Shown: piece after piece, positions 46,236-56,108 of the stretch
Position numbering within the stretch: the first letter of the stretch is position 1
How the letters are laid out: every line of letters begins with the position of its first letter
Source: JAGXRK01 sp963804005
GTDB taxonomy: Bacteria; Bacteroidota; Ignavibacteria; Ignavibacteriales; Ignavibacteriaceae
Direction of reading: 5' to 3'
Length of the DNA stretch: 64,000 bases
Assembly: GCA_963804005.1 (NCBI GenBank)
Contig: CAWDOP010000009.1
Coordinates: forward strand, 62,001-126,000
The notes under the pieces: generated by a model
What the model was told of the DNA's origin: nothing
The model's input: the letters and a program-made list of their open reading frames with translations, nothing else
The model's database searches: none
Made by a program: the position numbers and the translations under genes

Positions 46236-47171
46236 ATGAAAGAAATAATTTCAAAAAACAGAATATTTCTTGAATTTATAATAATTACAATCGGTGCGGC
46301 ATTAATGGCAATTGGAATTGGTGTATTTTTAGTTGAAGCAAAAGTTGTTCCCGGTGGCGCAAGCGGATTATCAATGGCTGTACATTATCTTTCCGGTGGT
46401 TCAATCCCTGTGGGATTGATGATCTGGGTTTTTAATATTCCACTTTATATTTGGGGATTAAAAGAACTTGGCAAAGAATTCGGTATTAGAACTTTTTATG
46501 GATTTACTCTTAATTCTTTCTTTATCGATTTTTTCCGTGGTGATATTCCGGGATTTAATTTTATACAACTTCAAAATTCATCAACTGTAGTTAATTTAAG
46601 AGAAAATGATTTTCTTTTTTTAATACTAATTGGTGCAGCGTTACTGGGTATTGGTCTTGGCTTTATATTTAAATTTAGAGGATCGACTGCAGGTTCAGAT
46701 ATTGTAGCTGCAATTATGCATAAAAGATTTGGCTTCAAACCCGGAATGGCAATTATGATAATTGACTTTTTTGTTATCTGTCTTGCCGGATTGATTATAG
46801 AACTAAAAGATTTAGCAGAAACAAGATCTGCAGTAACTCTTACTTTTTATGCTTTATTCCTTCTTTTTGTTTCAAGCAGATTGGTTGATGTTATAATCGA
46901 TGGTTTTGATTATGCTCGATCTGCTGTAATAATTTCAGATAAAAATGATGAAATTGCCAAAGCCATTATGGATGAAATGAGTCGTGGTGCAACAGCCTTA
47001 AAAGCCAGAGGAATTTATAGAAATGTTGACCGTGAGGTTTTGCTTACTGTAGTTACACTAAAAGAACTTTCCAAACTCACTCACATTATAAGGACAATTG
47101 ATCCGACAGCTTTTGTTACAGTAAATAATGTTCACGAAGTTCTTGGAGAAGGATTTAGAAGACGTATTTAA
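46236..47171 (+). CDS. YitT-family membrane protein (DUF161/DUF2179)
   Basis: This 311-residue protein has five to six helices in the first 215 residues with the YitT motifs VVPGGASGLSMAVHYL (about 36-51) and RGSTAGSDIVAA. A cytoplasmic C-terminal DUF2179 domain of about 85 residues (SDKNDEIAKAIMDEMSRGATALKARGIY, split over 233-261; VTVNNVHEVLGEGF) follows. The biochemical role is not established for the family. A strong Shine-Dalgarno site (AAGGAAAGAG) precedes ATG. It is monocistronic and convergent with the lipoprotein gene. Confidence 0.9.
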   Translation: MKEIISKNRIFLEFIIITIGAALMAIGIGVFLVEAKVVPGGASGLSMAVHYLSGGSIPVGLMIWVFNIPLYIWGLKELGKEFGIRTFYGFTLNSFFIDFFRGDIPGFNFIQLQNSSTVVNLRENDFLFLILIGAALLGIGLGFIFKFRGSTAGSDIVAAIMHKRFGFKPGMAIMIIDFFVICLAGLIIELKDLAETRSAVTLTFYALFLLFVSSRLVDVIIDGFDYARSAVIISDKNDEIAKAIMDEMSRGATALKARGIYRNVDREVLLTVVTLKELSKLTHIIRTIDPTAFVTVNNVHEVLGEGFRRRI

Positions 47172-47177
47172 ATTCAA

Positions 47178-47203
47178 ATACCCCTTCCCTTCGGAAGGGG
47201 TAC
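47178..47203. terminator. Hairpin between convergent yitT-like and TlpA-like genes
   Basis: ACCCCTTCC pairs with GGAAGGGGT over a CTTC loop. It is not followed by a T-run on either strand, so it may be a repeat rather than an efficient terminator, but its position 7 bp after the stop codon suggests a role in ending transcription or protecting mRNA. Confidence 0.45.
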
Positions 47204-47217
47204 GAGAGACACATCGA

Positions 47218-49122
47218 TTACTTCACCATTTCAATCATTGCATCAAGCTCTGCAATTAACTCATCGTTATTACCTGAAAATCCGACACTCTTAAATCTTA
47301 TTTTACCTTCTTTATCAATTATAAATTTTGTTGGTATGCCGGAGACTTTGTAGCTATCTATAACTTTGTTTTCTTTATCCACCAAAACACGAAATGTATA
47401 ATTATTCTTGCTTATAAAATCCGTTGCATTCCAAACTTTGTCCTCTACTCTTTCCCAAGTATTTATAAACAGAAACTGAACGTTCGGGTTATCCTTAAAA
47501 CTATTAACAGCTTGCTGCATAGCAGGAAATGAACTTATACAAGGTCCGCACCAGGTCGCCCAGAAATCCACTATAACTGTCTTTCCTTTTAGTGATGCCA
47601 ATGAAACTTTCTTTCCTTTAAGATCTGAAAGAGTAAAGTCAGGAGCAGGCTCTGAAATCATTTCATTTTTTAATTTTTCTAGTAGAACAACTTTAGCTTC
47701 ACCTTCAAATTTTGAAATGTAACTAGCAAACCCGGCATCATTTCCATTCTTAATAATATAAACTTCTTTTAGCAGATCTTTCATTTCAGAAGTTGCTTTT
47801 CCTTCTGAGATAAAATTCTCAACTACTGATGTAAGCTTATCATAATTCTTTAACTTAAAGAGAGTGCTAACGAAAAGGTTATTAATTGCAGGATCAGATT
47901 CTTCTGATTTATTTACAGCTTCTTCTAGCAAAGGCATGGCTTGATCATACTTTTCTAGCTTTTCCAGAACCTTTGCATTTGCACTAAGATTTAAAGCGAG
48001 AAAGTAATCATTGCTTATTTCATATTCCTTATTTGTTTCGAATTTCTTTTTAGGAATAAAATTGTTTTTGATCTGTTCCCTTGATGCTTCTACACCTACC
48101 ATAGAAAGCGATATTAGTTTGTCAAAATCAATTCCCTTTTCCCCAATTAATTTATTAATTGACCTGTTAAAGAAAGCCGGATGAACTTTGAATTGGAATT
48201 TCTTTCCAAAAGCAATGATAGAATCTATATTTTTGTCCTCAATGTATTTGTTACCAGCGGCATAATACAAATAAGATAGTGACTCAAATTTTGGAAATTT
48301 TTCTGCAAATATATTTATCATTTCCATCTTTTTTGCAAAATCCTGTTCATTATAAACTTTTTCATATTCTTTGTTTTCCACCAGTATATTTTTGGGATAT
48401 TCCCTTGCTAAGATTTGAAAATATTTATTCACTTTTGCAGAATCCACGTACGGTGGCGTTTTATATCTGGAAGTAAGGTATTGAAGCTCATTTTCAGTCA
48501 ACTTTTCCTTTCCTTCCAATAATGCAAGTTCTGCATTTAAAATGCTATCTGTTTTTTCAGGATAAGTACTTATTAGTGATCCGAGATAAGGTGAAATGAA
48601 CTCTGCTTTAAGTTCAGGATGATTCATCAAATCCTCTTCAAATAACTGATTTGCTTCAGAACCTTCCATTTTAAGATCCAAAGAGTTTATTCCCCATCTT
48701 ATTCCTGCCGCAGCGTAACCTACTTTGGAACCGGGAATCATTTCATCTCCATCGTAGAGATAAATTAAATAGCCCTTGGATTTATTATTATCAATTGTCT
48801 CATCACTCACGAACTTTATAATAACACCATAGGCATCGTCAGGTGCAGTTATTTTTCCGTACCATCCATCGGATTTTTTCTCAAGTTCTGTCGAAACTGC
48901 ATCAATGAGATCGTTGTTATAAAAATAGGCAGCAAGATCAATCGATTGTTTATCAGCCAAATTAGTTGAATCGGCCACATATCTTACTGTTATTTCATCA
49001 CCCGGCTTTGGATTTTCAGGGTAGAAGGAAAATTTTCCTTTAAATTCCGGTTTTTGTGAACAACTAATAAAAATGCATATTAGTAAAGTCACTGTGAACA
49101 GATTGAGAATTGTTTTTTTCAT
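47218..49122 (-). CDS. TlpA-like thioredoxin-fold lipoprotein
   Basis: This 634-residue protein has a lipoprotein signal with the acylated cysteine at C21 (CIFISC-SQKP). A middle region of about 350 residues contains TPR-like helical repeats (EYDQAMPLLEEAVNKSEE type near 380-430). The C-terminal thioredoxin domain has redox pair C525-GP-C528 (WATWCGPC) and the cis-Pro region SGIPTKFI. It probably acts in the periplasm in disulfide reduction, perhaps in cytochrome or envelope maintenance. No partner redox gene is adjacent. Confidence 0.88.
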   Translation of the reverse strand: MKKTILNLFTVTLLICIFISCSQKPEFKGKFSFYPENPKPGDEITVRYVADSTNLADKQSIDLAAYFYNNDLIDAVSTELEKKSDGWYGKITAPDDAYGVIIKFVSDETIDNNKSKGYLIYLYDGDEMIPGSKVGYAAAGIRWGINSLDLKMEGSEANQLFEEDLMNHPELKAEFISPYLGSLISTYPEKTDSILNAELALLEGKEKLTENELQYLTSRYKTPPYVDSAKVNKYFQILAREYPKNILVENKEYEKVYNEQDFAKKMEMINIFAEKFPKFESLSYLYYAAGNKYIEDKNIDSIIAFGKKFQFKVHPAFFNRSINKLIGEKGIDFDKLISLSMVGVEASREQIKNNFIPKKKFETNKEYEISNDYFLALNLSANAKVLEKLEKYDQAMPLLEEAVNKSEESDPAINNLFVSTLFKLKNYDKLTSVVENFISEGKATSEMKDLLKEVYIIKNGNDAGFASYISKFEGEAKVVLLEKLKNEMISEPAPDFTLSDLKGKKVSLASLKGKTVIVDFWATWCGPCISSFPAMQQAVNSFKDNPNVQFLFINTWERVEDKVWNATDFISKNNYTFRVLVDKENKVIDSYKVSGIPTKFIIDKEGKIRFKSVGFSGNNDELIAELDAMIEMVK

Positions 49123-49194
49123 ATCTTCAGCCTGATTATTTATTAAAATATTATTTAAAGTGATTATTTCTTCAAAAATACTCTATTACACCTT

Positions 49195-49848
49195 ATGAAA
49201 AAAAGTAAACATTTATATTTTTTACTTACCGGATTAATTGTCTTCATAATTAGCTCCTTAGGTTTATTTGATGGAATTTCAGCAGAAATAAGTAAAATGT
49301 TGTATCATACTTTCGGATACACAAACAAGTGGAGCAGATCATATGGACCGAGCTGGTTTGTAAATATGAACAGTAATGTTTCATCATTTGGTAGTAAAGA
49401 AGTTGTTTTGATTTTTACTGCAATGTTTTTTGTTTATTTGGTTTTAAAGAAAAGAACAAAAGATGCGATCAAATTTATTATCATTATTTTATCAGGAATT
49501 TTAGTGATTTTAGCTATGAAATATTTGACTTCGGATAAAGATTCATTTATGATTACTAAGCTTTATACAGATACTTTATCAAGTTATCCGAGCGGACATA
49601 CATTTATTGCAACAGTTCTGTATTTAACCATCGCATTGTTTTTAACTGAAAATAGTAAATCTAAAAGTCTGTATTATTTCTATTTCGGATCTGCTGTTAT
49701 GATTATAATTCTTGTGGGAATATCAAGAGTCACTGGTTCAGGACATACACTTACAGAGGTTATTGCAGCGTGGTCTTCAGGATTGGTTTTGTTTTCAATC
49801 TGCGCATTATTATTCAAACAGGAAGAAATAACTATTTCTAATAAGTGA
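49195..49848 (+). CDS. PAP2-family membrane phosphatase
   Basis: This 217-residue protein has about five helices and the later PAP2 motifs: SYPSGHT (about 129-135), with the catalytic His, and SRVTGSGHTLTEVIAAW (about 179-195). Motif 1, normally KxxxxxxRP, is replaced by KYLTSDKDS (about 122), so the first arginine is not evident. It probably dephosphorylates lipid phosphates on the outer face of the inner membrane. It has no obvious Shine-Dalgarno site. The MscS gene follows 127 bp later. Confidence 0.83.
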   Translation: MKKSKHLYFLLTGLIVFIISSLGLFDGISAEISKMLYHTFGYTNKWSRSYGPSWFVNMNSNVSSFGSKEVVLIFTAMFFVYLVLKKRTKDAIKFIIIILSGILVILAMKYLTSDKDSFMITKLYTDTLSSYPSGHTFIATVLYLTIALFLTENSKSKSLYYFYFGSAVMIIILVGISRVTGSGHTLTEVIAAWSSGLVLFSICALLFKQEEITISNK

Positions 49849-49889
49849 AATGGTTTTGAATCCTTTAAAAATCATAATAAATCAAAATA

Positions 49890-49921
49890 TTGGCGATATA
49901 TTAATTTATGTTGTATCTTTA
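49890..49921 (+). promoter_or_regulatory. Bacteroidetes-type promoter upstream of mscS
   Basis: TTG (49890-49892) and TATCTTTA (49914-49921) are separated by 21 bases, close to TTG-N20-TAnnTTTG, and lie about 55 bp before the ATG at 49976. One mismatch in the last position. Pattern only. Confidence 0.4.
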
Positions 49922-49975
49922 AAAAAATTCTAATAATGTTAATGTTATACAACTGTTAAGGAGAAACGAATAACA

Positions 49976-51037
49976 ATGCAGGAAATCTTAAACTATTCAA
50001 TTTTTGGTAATTCGATATACAACTACCTGATCGCGCTCGGTATTTTTATCGGTGGAATTGTAATTGTTTTTATATTCAAGAAATATATTTTAAGTCGGCT
50101 AAAAAGATGGGCTGAGTCAACCAGTACTTCTATCGATGATTTACTAGTCAGAGCAATTGAAAAATCTCTTATCCCGGTTTTTTACTTCGGAATTTTTTAT
50201 ATGTCACTTCACACTCTTATTCTTTCCCCGGATTTTAAAAAGGGATTAAGTATCGCTGCTATTATCCTGATTACAATACTTATTGTAAGGACTATTATTT
50301 ATGCAATCAACCATGGACTAAAAACATATTTAAAGAAATCTGATGATTCAGAAGAAAGAGAAAAACAGATTAAAGGAATTCGCGGACTTGTTAACCTTGT
50401 AATCTGGTCTATTGCATTAGTTTTTCTTTTAGACAATCTAGGTTTAAAAATATCTGCTATCGTTGCCGGCCTCGGAATTGGTGGAATAGCTATTGCGTTG
50501 GCTGCTCAAGCAGTGCTTGGTGATCTATTCAGTTACTTTGTTATATTTTTTGATAAACCTTTTAAGATTGGAGATTTTATAATTGTTGGCGACAAAGTAG
50601 GAGTTGTAGAGTACACCGGAATAAAGACAACAAGAATACGCGCGCTTAGTGGTGAACAAATTGTTTTTTCAAATACGGATTTAACTAATTCGCGCGTTCA
50701 TAATTATAAAAAGATGGAAAGACGAAGAGTAGTTTTTAAACTTGGAGTAGTATATCAAACTACTTCTAAAAAATTAAAAATAATTCCTCAGATAGTTAAA
50801 GAAATAATTGAGAAACAAGAAGATACTGCTTTTGATAGAGGACATTTCGCATCTTATGGTGATTTTAGTTTAAACTTTGAATTTGTGTATTATGTTACTG
50901 GTTCAGACTACAATAAATATATGGATATCCAGCAGTCGATCAATCTTACAATTTATGAAGCATTTGAAAAAGAAGAAATTGAGTTTGCATACCCATCACA
51001 AACTCTCTTTGTAAACAAAGTAAATGAGGAAAAGTAA
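49976..51037 (+). CDS. MscS-family mechanosensitive channel
   Basis: This 353-residue protein has about four helices. The pore helix GLGIGGIAIALAAQAVLGDLF (split over 166-186) has the Gly/Ala packing of MscS TM3. The beta-domain that follows has KPFKIGDFIIVGDKVGVVE (about 195-213) and TRIRALSGEQIVFSNTDL. It protects cells during hypo-osmotic shock by releasing solutes. A strong Shine-Dalgarno site (AAGGAG) precedes ATG. It lies next to the sucrose genes (convergent), which may provide a released osmolyte. Confidence 0.92.
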   Translation: MQEILNYSIFGNSIYNYLIALGIFIGGIVIVFIFKKYILSRLKRWAESTSTSIDDLLVRAIEKSLIPVFYFGIFYMSLHTLILSPDFKKGLSIAAIILITILIVRTIIYAINHGLKTYLKKSDDSEEREKQIKGIRGLVNLVIWSIALVFLLDNLGLKISAIVAGLGIGGIAIALAAQAVLGDLFSYFVIFFDKPFKIGDFIIVGDKVGVVEYTGIKTTRIRALSGEQIVFSNTDLTNSRVHNYKKMERRRVVFKLGVVYQTTSKKLKIIPQIVKEIIEKQEDTAFDRGHFASYGDFSLNFEFVYYVTGSDYNKYMDIQQSINLTIYEAFEKEEIEFAYPSQTLFVNKVNEEK

Positions 51038-51123
51038 GTGTATATCAAAAAAGTATTCTTAGTGTCACAATGAGTTCCAATTTTATCGCATAAGAAGGTT
51101 GTGTTGCATAACCCATATTAGAG

Positions 51124-51199
51124 GTCATTTCGAGGGAGTCTTCGACCGAGAAATCTGTAAAAGTGATTCATACAGATTTCTCCCTTCGATCGAAATGAC
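51124..51199. repeat. Interspersed inverted repeat (GTCATTTCGAG...CAGATTTCTC family)
   Basis: GTCATTTCGAGGGAG... and its inverted counterpart ending ...GAAATGAC enclose a 15-base loop and would form a long hairpin between the convergent mscS and sucrose synthase genes. It belongs to the same family as 25770-25835 and 27325-27396. Confidence 0.7.
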
Positions 51200-51241
51200 G
51201 TTTAATGACATAAAGCTATTATTCTTATTAAAGACTTTGAT

Positions 51242-53638
51242 TTATCGTGCATTATGAATTTCTCTTATCTTATTTGCTCTTGGTTTGTATAGTGTATGAT
51301 ACAAAACATCTAAGTAAGCATTCATTTCACTCATTTCGATGTTAGAAGTATAGTTCCAAAACCCATATATTTTTGCTAGTGAGAGAAGCTTGCTAGCGTG
51401 AAGTTCCCAATTGTATGTTGTATCCACTCGCTTAATTCCGTTTTCAGAAATTTCATTCCAATATTTTGGATTTTTTTTGCACTGTTCCAAAAATGATAAA
51501 ATTATTTTCTGGCTTTCTTTTTCTTCAATCGGATCGATTAAGAATCCTGATTTTTTATTCTGAATTATTTCCAAGGGTCCTCCATAGAGTGTTGCAAAAG
51601 TTGGAAGCCCGGAACGCATTGACTCAATAACAGTTAATCCGAATCCTTCAAATAATCCGCACTGAACAAAAATTCCTTTTCTATCTGCAACCACTCTATA
51701 AACTTCACCGGATTTATCTTTACGTAAAAGTTTCCCAATCCATCGAATTTTTTTATGGAGTTTATACTTCTCTATAAGATTATGCATAACATTTATCTGA
51801 GCTTTTTCTTCAATATCTGTTGAATCATCAGCATTAATCTTTCCTGCAATTAAAATTAGATTTGCTTGTTCATTAATTTTTGAATTTTCACCAAACCACT
51901 TAACCAGAGCAGTTATATTTTTTATCTTATCTAACCTGCCCATTGTAAATATGGGGGTTCTTTCAGGATGTTCAAGTTTACCAATCGTTTCAGGATCATC
52001 AATGTTTTCAAATAAAAGTGCATTAAGTTCTTTTTGTATTCCTGTAAATCGTGACTCTTTTTCAGTGTATGGAAAAAATATTTTTTTATTAACGCCCGGT
52101 GATACAATGTTAAACTTTGGATGAAACAAATTTATTCCACCTGTAACTCGATATAACCCCGGCATTGAAAAATTTAAGTAAGATTCATATTGACCAATTA
52201 CATCATCGGTCCCTGCAATTTCCTGGTATGAAGATGTAAGAATAAAATTAGCAGAATTCATTGCGATAAGATCTGCAGTAAACTGAACTGAGAAATGATA
52301 ATCATCATCCATTTTATCCCAATACAATCCGCTGAATAGATATTTACATTTTTCAAGAGCGTGTGCAATGTTGCATTGTGTTACTTTAAACTTTCGGGAA
52401 AGCAAAGTTGCTACCATGTTTCCATCTGAATAATTACCAATAACCAGATCAGGCTTTTCACCAAACTCAGCAAGAAGTTCACGATATGAATCCTCTGCAA
52501 AGTCTTCCAAATATGGCCACATTTCAAAACGTGAAATCCAATTGTCGGTAACTTTTTTATTCCCATCCCTAAACGGCACTCTTAAAATATATGTGTTCTT
52601 TGTATCAAAAACTTTTTCAAGTCTTTTATTGCAGGTAGTTCCTTCTGCATTAGGAATCAATCTTGTAAGAATTAAAATTTTAGGATTTGCTACTACTCCA
52701 GAATTCTTAATAGAATTCATAACTTCCTGCTCCAAAGCTTTAACCTGATCCAAAATGTAAACTACCTGTCCGCCTGTATCAGGTTTTCCAAGGACTCCCT
52801 GCTGTCCAAAATATCCATGAGGGGAAACGGCAACGATATTAAATATCATTGGGATTTTTGATAGAAAACCTTTTAACAATTCATGATCTGGTGCCTGCAT
52901 TAGTTCTCTTAATTGTTCAAGAGTTTCAATAATTAATCCGGCAGTATTTCCCAGTCCTGGTTCAAAACCAATTTCCTGTAGTTGGTTTTTAAATTTTGAA
53001 AATGGTTCGCTTTCTTTTTTATCTTTTAAAAAAGTCAAAGCTTTATCAATTCTTCGTATAAGTTCATCGTGACTACTAATTCTATCGTTTAAAATTAATT
53101 GTTGTGTTTTATATTTATGCACAAATAGAAAATCAAATAAAGCTTTTCTAAGGTTTTCAGGTTCAGTAAACATTTTGCTTGATAAATATCTGTTTAGATA
53201 TTCAAAACCTTTTCCAATACTTTTATGGTCACTTACGCTAGGAAATTTTCTGTAAAATGTATCGAAGTTTATAGTAAGTTGATTGTTGTCCAGATCTGGT
53301 CTTACATATTTTTCTTTTGCAATCTGATATTCTTTTGGTGTAATCTTTTCATAAATAAATTCCTCAACGTTAAATAGGTAATTATCAGATCGTCCAATAA
53401 CTTCACGTATTTCTATAAATACAACATTATCTAATGTAACTGATTCTGAAATGTGTTTTACAATAAAAGAGAGCACTTCATAATTACTGCTCTTCCCACT
53501 TTTTTTGAATGCTTCTAAAAATTTTATATGATTTCCTTTTACACAAAGCTTCTCATTTGCTGATACGACTTTATTAAGGTAGCTAAAAAAATCTGTTTTA
53601 TTATCTCCAATCAACTCTATTATGGATTTAAATTGCAT
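51242..53638 (-). CDS. Sucrose synthase
   Basis: This 798-residue GT-B glycosyltransferase interconverts sucrose plus NDP with NDP-glucose plus fructose. The N-terminal regulatory/cellular region spans about 1-255. The GT domain begins SPHGYFGQQGVLGKPDTGGQVVYILDQ (about 267-293), which is strikingly like plant and cyanobacterial enzymes. The C-terminal E-x7-E motif FEGFGLTVIESMRSGLP is intact. Length matches sucrose synthases (about 800) and not SPS. Its start overlaps the upstream SPS gene by 11 bases. The nucleotide preference is not readable. Confidence 0.93.
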   Translation of the reverse strand: MQFKSIIELIGDNKTDFFSYLNKVVSANEKLCVKGNHIKFLEAFKKSGKSSNYEVLSFIVKHISESVTLDNVVFIEIREVIGRSDNYLFNVEEFIYEKITPKEYQIAKEKYVRPDLDNNQLTINFDTFYRKFPSVSDHKSIGKGFEYLNRYLSSKMFTEPENLRKALFDFLFVHKYKTQQLILNDRISSHDELIRRIDKALTFLKDKKESEPFSKFKNQLQEIGFEPGLGNTAGLIIETLEQLRELMQAPDHELLKGFLSKIPMIFNIVAVSPHGYFGQQGVLGKPDTGGQVVYILDQVKALEQEVMNSIKNSGVVANPKILILTRLIPNAEGTTCNKRLEKVFDTKNTYILRVPFRDGNKKVTDNWISRFEMWPYLEDFAEDSYRELLAEFGEKPDLVIGNYSDGNMVATLLSRKFKVTQCNIAHALEKCKYLFSGLYWDKMDDDYHFSVQFTADLIAMNSANFILTSSYQEIAGTDDVIGQYESYLNFSMPGLYRVTGGINLFHPKFNIVSPGVNKKIFFPYTEKESRFTGIQKELNALLFENIDDPETIGKLEHPERTPIFTMGRLDKIKNITALVKWFGENSKINEQANLILIAGKINADDSTDIEEKAQINVMHNLIEKYKLHKKIRWIGKLLRKDKSGEVYRVVADRKGIFVQCGLFEGFGLTVIESMRSGLPTFATLYGGPLEIIQNKKSGFLIDPIEEKESQKIILSFLEQCKKNPKYWNEISENGIKRVDTTYNWELHASKLLSLAKIYGFWNYTSNIEMSEMNAYLDVLYHTLYKPRANKIREIHNAR

Positions 53639-55814
53639 CTCTGTTCCTTTCCTGATTCATAAAATTATAATGATTTATCCCGTCCGATATTCCTGCTGCA
53701 AATTTTTTATCTGAAAAATATATTCTTCGTGATCCTTTCAACTCTTCTAATTCTGGACTATAATTTGCAACAACAACACCAAGTAAATCACCTTTAAGCA
53801 TCTCCATGTCATTGCCTGAATCACCTGCAACGAGAATATTTTCAAAAGGTATATTCCATCTATAGGCAAGATATCTTATAGCTTTTCCTTTTGAGGCTCT
53901 GTACGGTAGTATGTCAAGAAATTGTCCGTGACTAAAAATTAGATTACATTTAATTTTATTTTTGAGCAGAAACTCTCTTACTTTATTTAGATTTTTTGAA
54001 TTGTCATTGGTATAATAACTTATTTTAAATTTTCTCTGATTTTGTTTTTCCTGGTACTTCAGAAAACTAAACTTTGTGAGAAGTTCAACAATTTTATCCT
54101 TCTGCCATTGATGTGATATATGTGCATCCCAGCCTTTTGAATAAATTAATTCATCCTTATAATTGTAATAAATTTCTGATCCCACGGAGGTAATAAAAAA
54201 GTCTGGTACGGAAATATTATTTTTCTTTATTATTTCTACTGCTGATTCGATAACTCTACCAGTTGCAACACCAAATCCAATTTTAGGTGACATATTCTTA
54301 ATTGTTTTCTTAAAATCATTCAAAGCAAGATCATCTCCAATCAAAGTATAATCTATATCTGTAACAATTAATTTTTCCATATCAAGTAATTTTCTTCCAG
54401 TTTCTGCAAATGTATTCTGAACCTTAGATTGTGCTTTTAGAATTTTATCGACTTCAAATAAATATTTTTCCGTATGAGCTTTCCACGAATAAAACTTTTT
54501 AACATTCTTAATTCCATTCTCAGAATATTCGTTCCAGAGTTTATTATTATCTAAAATCCGATTAAGAGCGATCGAAATATTTTTATGTTCTGATACATCA
54601 ACTGTAATCCCGTTTTTACAATTAGCAATTATATCTCTTGGCCCGCCATTTTTTGTACTAACCACGGGCAAACCACTTGCGGCAGATTCGATTAATGTCA
54701 ATCCAAAAGTTTCAGATAGAGAAGCATTTACAAACACGCCTCCCGTTCTTGCAGCCATTCTATAAAGTTCGGGAACTTCAATATTCGTATCGTGCTTTTT
54801 TGGAATAGCCATTTTTCCATAAAGATTGTATTTATCTATCAGCAATAATATTTCTGTAAGAACTTCACGTTCGTTTTCTTCCATTGTTGCGATATCGTCT
54901 CTGATGCCTGCATAAATTGCAAGGTTTGCCTTTTTTTGTAGTTCTTTATCCTCTCCATAAGCAGTTATTAAGCCGGAAATATTTTTTCTACGATCAGGTC
55001 GGCATAAAGAAAGGATAATTGGCTTATTCATAACAACAAAAAACTTAGTGTATTCCTGATTGATATGTTTAATTAATGAAGCTGTTTGTTCATCATATTG
55101 TCCTATCTCATTGTATGTAAAGAATTTTTCGAGATCTACTCCAGGTGGAATTACTTTAAATTTTGATTCCGCAGCATTTTGGTAATTTTTGATGTGATTT
55201 TCAATTTCCTGACTTGTACTAGTTACAATCATATCAGCAAAGTAAAATATTTCTTCTTCACTCTGGATGCGTTGACTCATTTTATATCTTTTTTCAACCT
55301 GCTCCTGCGGTACACCATCGTCAAGCAGTTTTTGAAGTTTATCTTTTCCTAATGAGTGAGAGGCGTGAATAAAAGGGATTCCAAAAAATTTTGTTAGTTC
55401 ACTGCAAACATATCCTGCATCTGCATAATGACTATGAATAAAATCAGGCAATCTTTTTCTTGCTTTTAAATATTTAATACTTTTATCTATAAACTCTTCA
55501 AGATGATTCCAAAATAATTCTTTACGAATATATTTTCCACCACCTGCCCTTATTCTGACGATATCAAATTTGTTATTAACTTTTTCGATCGGAATGGAAT
55601 AATCTTTTGACAGATTTTTATCATCAATCCACCTAGTTACAAGTTCAACTTTTTCCACTTCCGGATATGTGCTTAATATATTTGCAAGTTCGAAGACATA
55701 CTTAGTTTGCCCTCCTGTATCGGCATCATGTCCAAGCTCAAGATCTTTCCCTCGGATCAGTCCGTGTACGCTGTAAAGTTGAATGTATAATCCTTTTTGA
55801 TTTTTATTTGACAT
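53628..55814 (-). CDS. Sucrose-phosphate synthase with C-terminal HAD phosphatase domain
   Basis: This 728-residue two-domain protein has GT-B (about 1-470; DADTGGQTKYVFELA near 25-39, ETFGLTLIESAASGLP near 365-380) and a HAD domain of the sucrose-phosphatase type (about 485-715). The HAD domain has VTDIDYTLIGDD (catalytic DxD), TGR motif-II region, KGKAIRYLA (motif-III Lys) and AGDSGNDMEML (motif IV). Because the catalytic Asp pair is present, it may both make and dephosphorylate sucrose 6-phosphate. The order SPS/SPP then sucrose synthase suggests a complete sucrose cycle in one operon. Confidence 0.9.
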   Translation of the reverse strand: MSNKNQKGLYIQLYSVHGLIRGKDLELGHDADTGGQTKYVFELANILSTYPEVEKVELVTRWIDDKNLSKDYSIPIEKVNNKFDIVRIRAGGGKYIRKELFWNHLEEFIDKSIKYLKARKRLPDFIHSHYADAGYVCSELTKFFGIPFIHASHSLGKDKLQKLLDDGVPQEQVEKRYKMSQRIQSEEEIFYFADMIVTSTSQEIENHIKNYQNAAESKFKVIPPGVDLEKFFTYNEIGQYDEQTASLIKHINQEYTKFFVVMNKPIILSLCRPDRRKNISGLITAYGEDKELQKKANLAIYAGIRDDIATMEENEREVLTEILLLIDKYNLYGKMAIPKKHDTNIEVPELYRMAARTGGVFVNASLSETFGLTLIESAASGLPVVSTKNGGPRDIIANCKNGITVDVSEHKNISIALNRILDNNKLWNEYSENGIKNVKKFYSWKAHTEKYLFEVDKILKAQSKVQNTFAETGRKLLDMEKLIVTDIDYTLIGDDLALNDFKKTIKNMSPKIGFGVATGRVIESAVEIIKKNNISVPDFFITSVGSEIYYNYKDELIYSKGWDAHISHQWQKDKIVELLTKFSFLKYQEKQNQRKFKISYYTNDNSKNLNKVREFLLKNKIKCNLIFSHGQFLDILPYRASKGKAIRYLAYRWNIPFENILVAGDSGNDMEMLKGDLLGVVVANYSPELEELKGSRRIYFSDKKFAAGISDGINHYNFMNQERNRDAI

Positions 55815-56108
55815 TGTACTTACTTTAATTTTTCTAGTTTTTTGAATTGAACGACAGGGGAAATACAGATTTGAGTTGATTTAACAAATAAAAGCCTTAA
55901 AATGCCGTTCGCTTAACAGTTCTTATAGTAATTTACATCTTTATAAAATAAGAATATTTTGATGAATAGCAAGTTTTCTCTATTTATTAGATATATACTT
56001 GGTCTCTTGCCTAAATTTATTTTAATGAATTATCAGTCATAATTTGAAATAATTGAAACTTTTATTCCCTTTTGCCGTCAAAACAATGAAACACATAAGG
56101 AGATTGTA

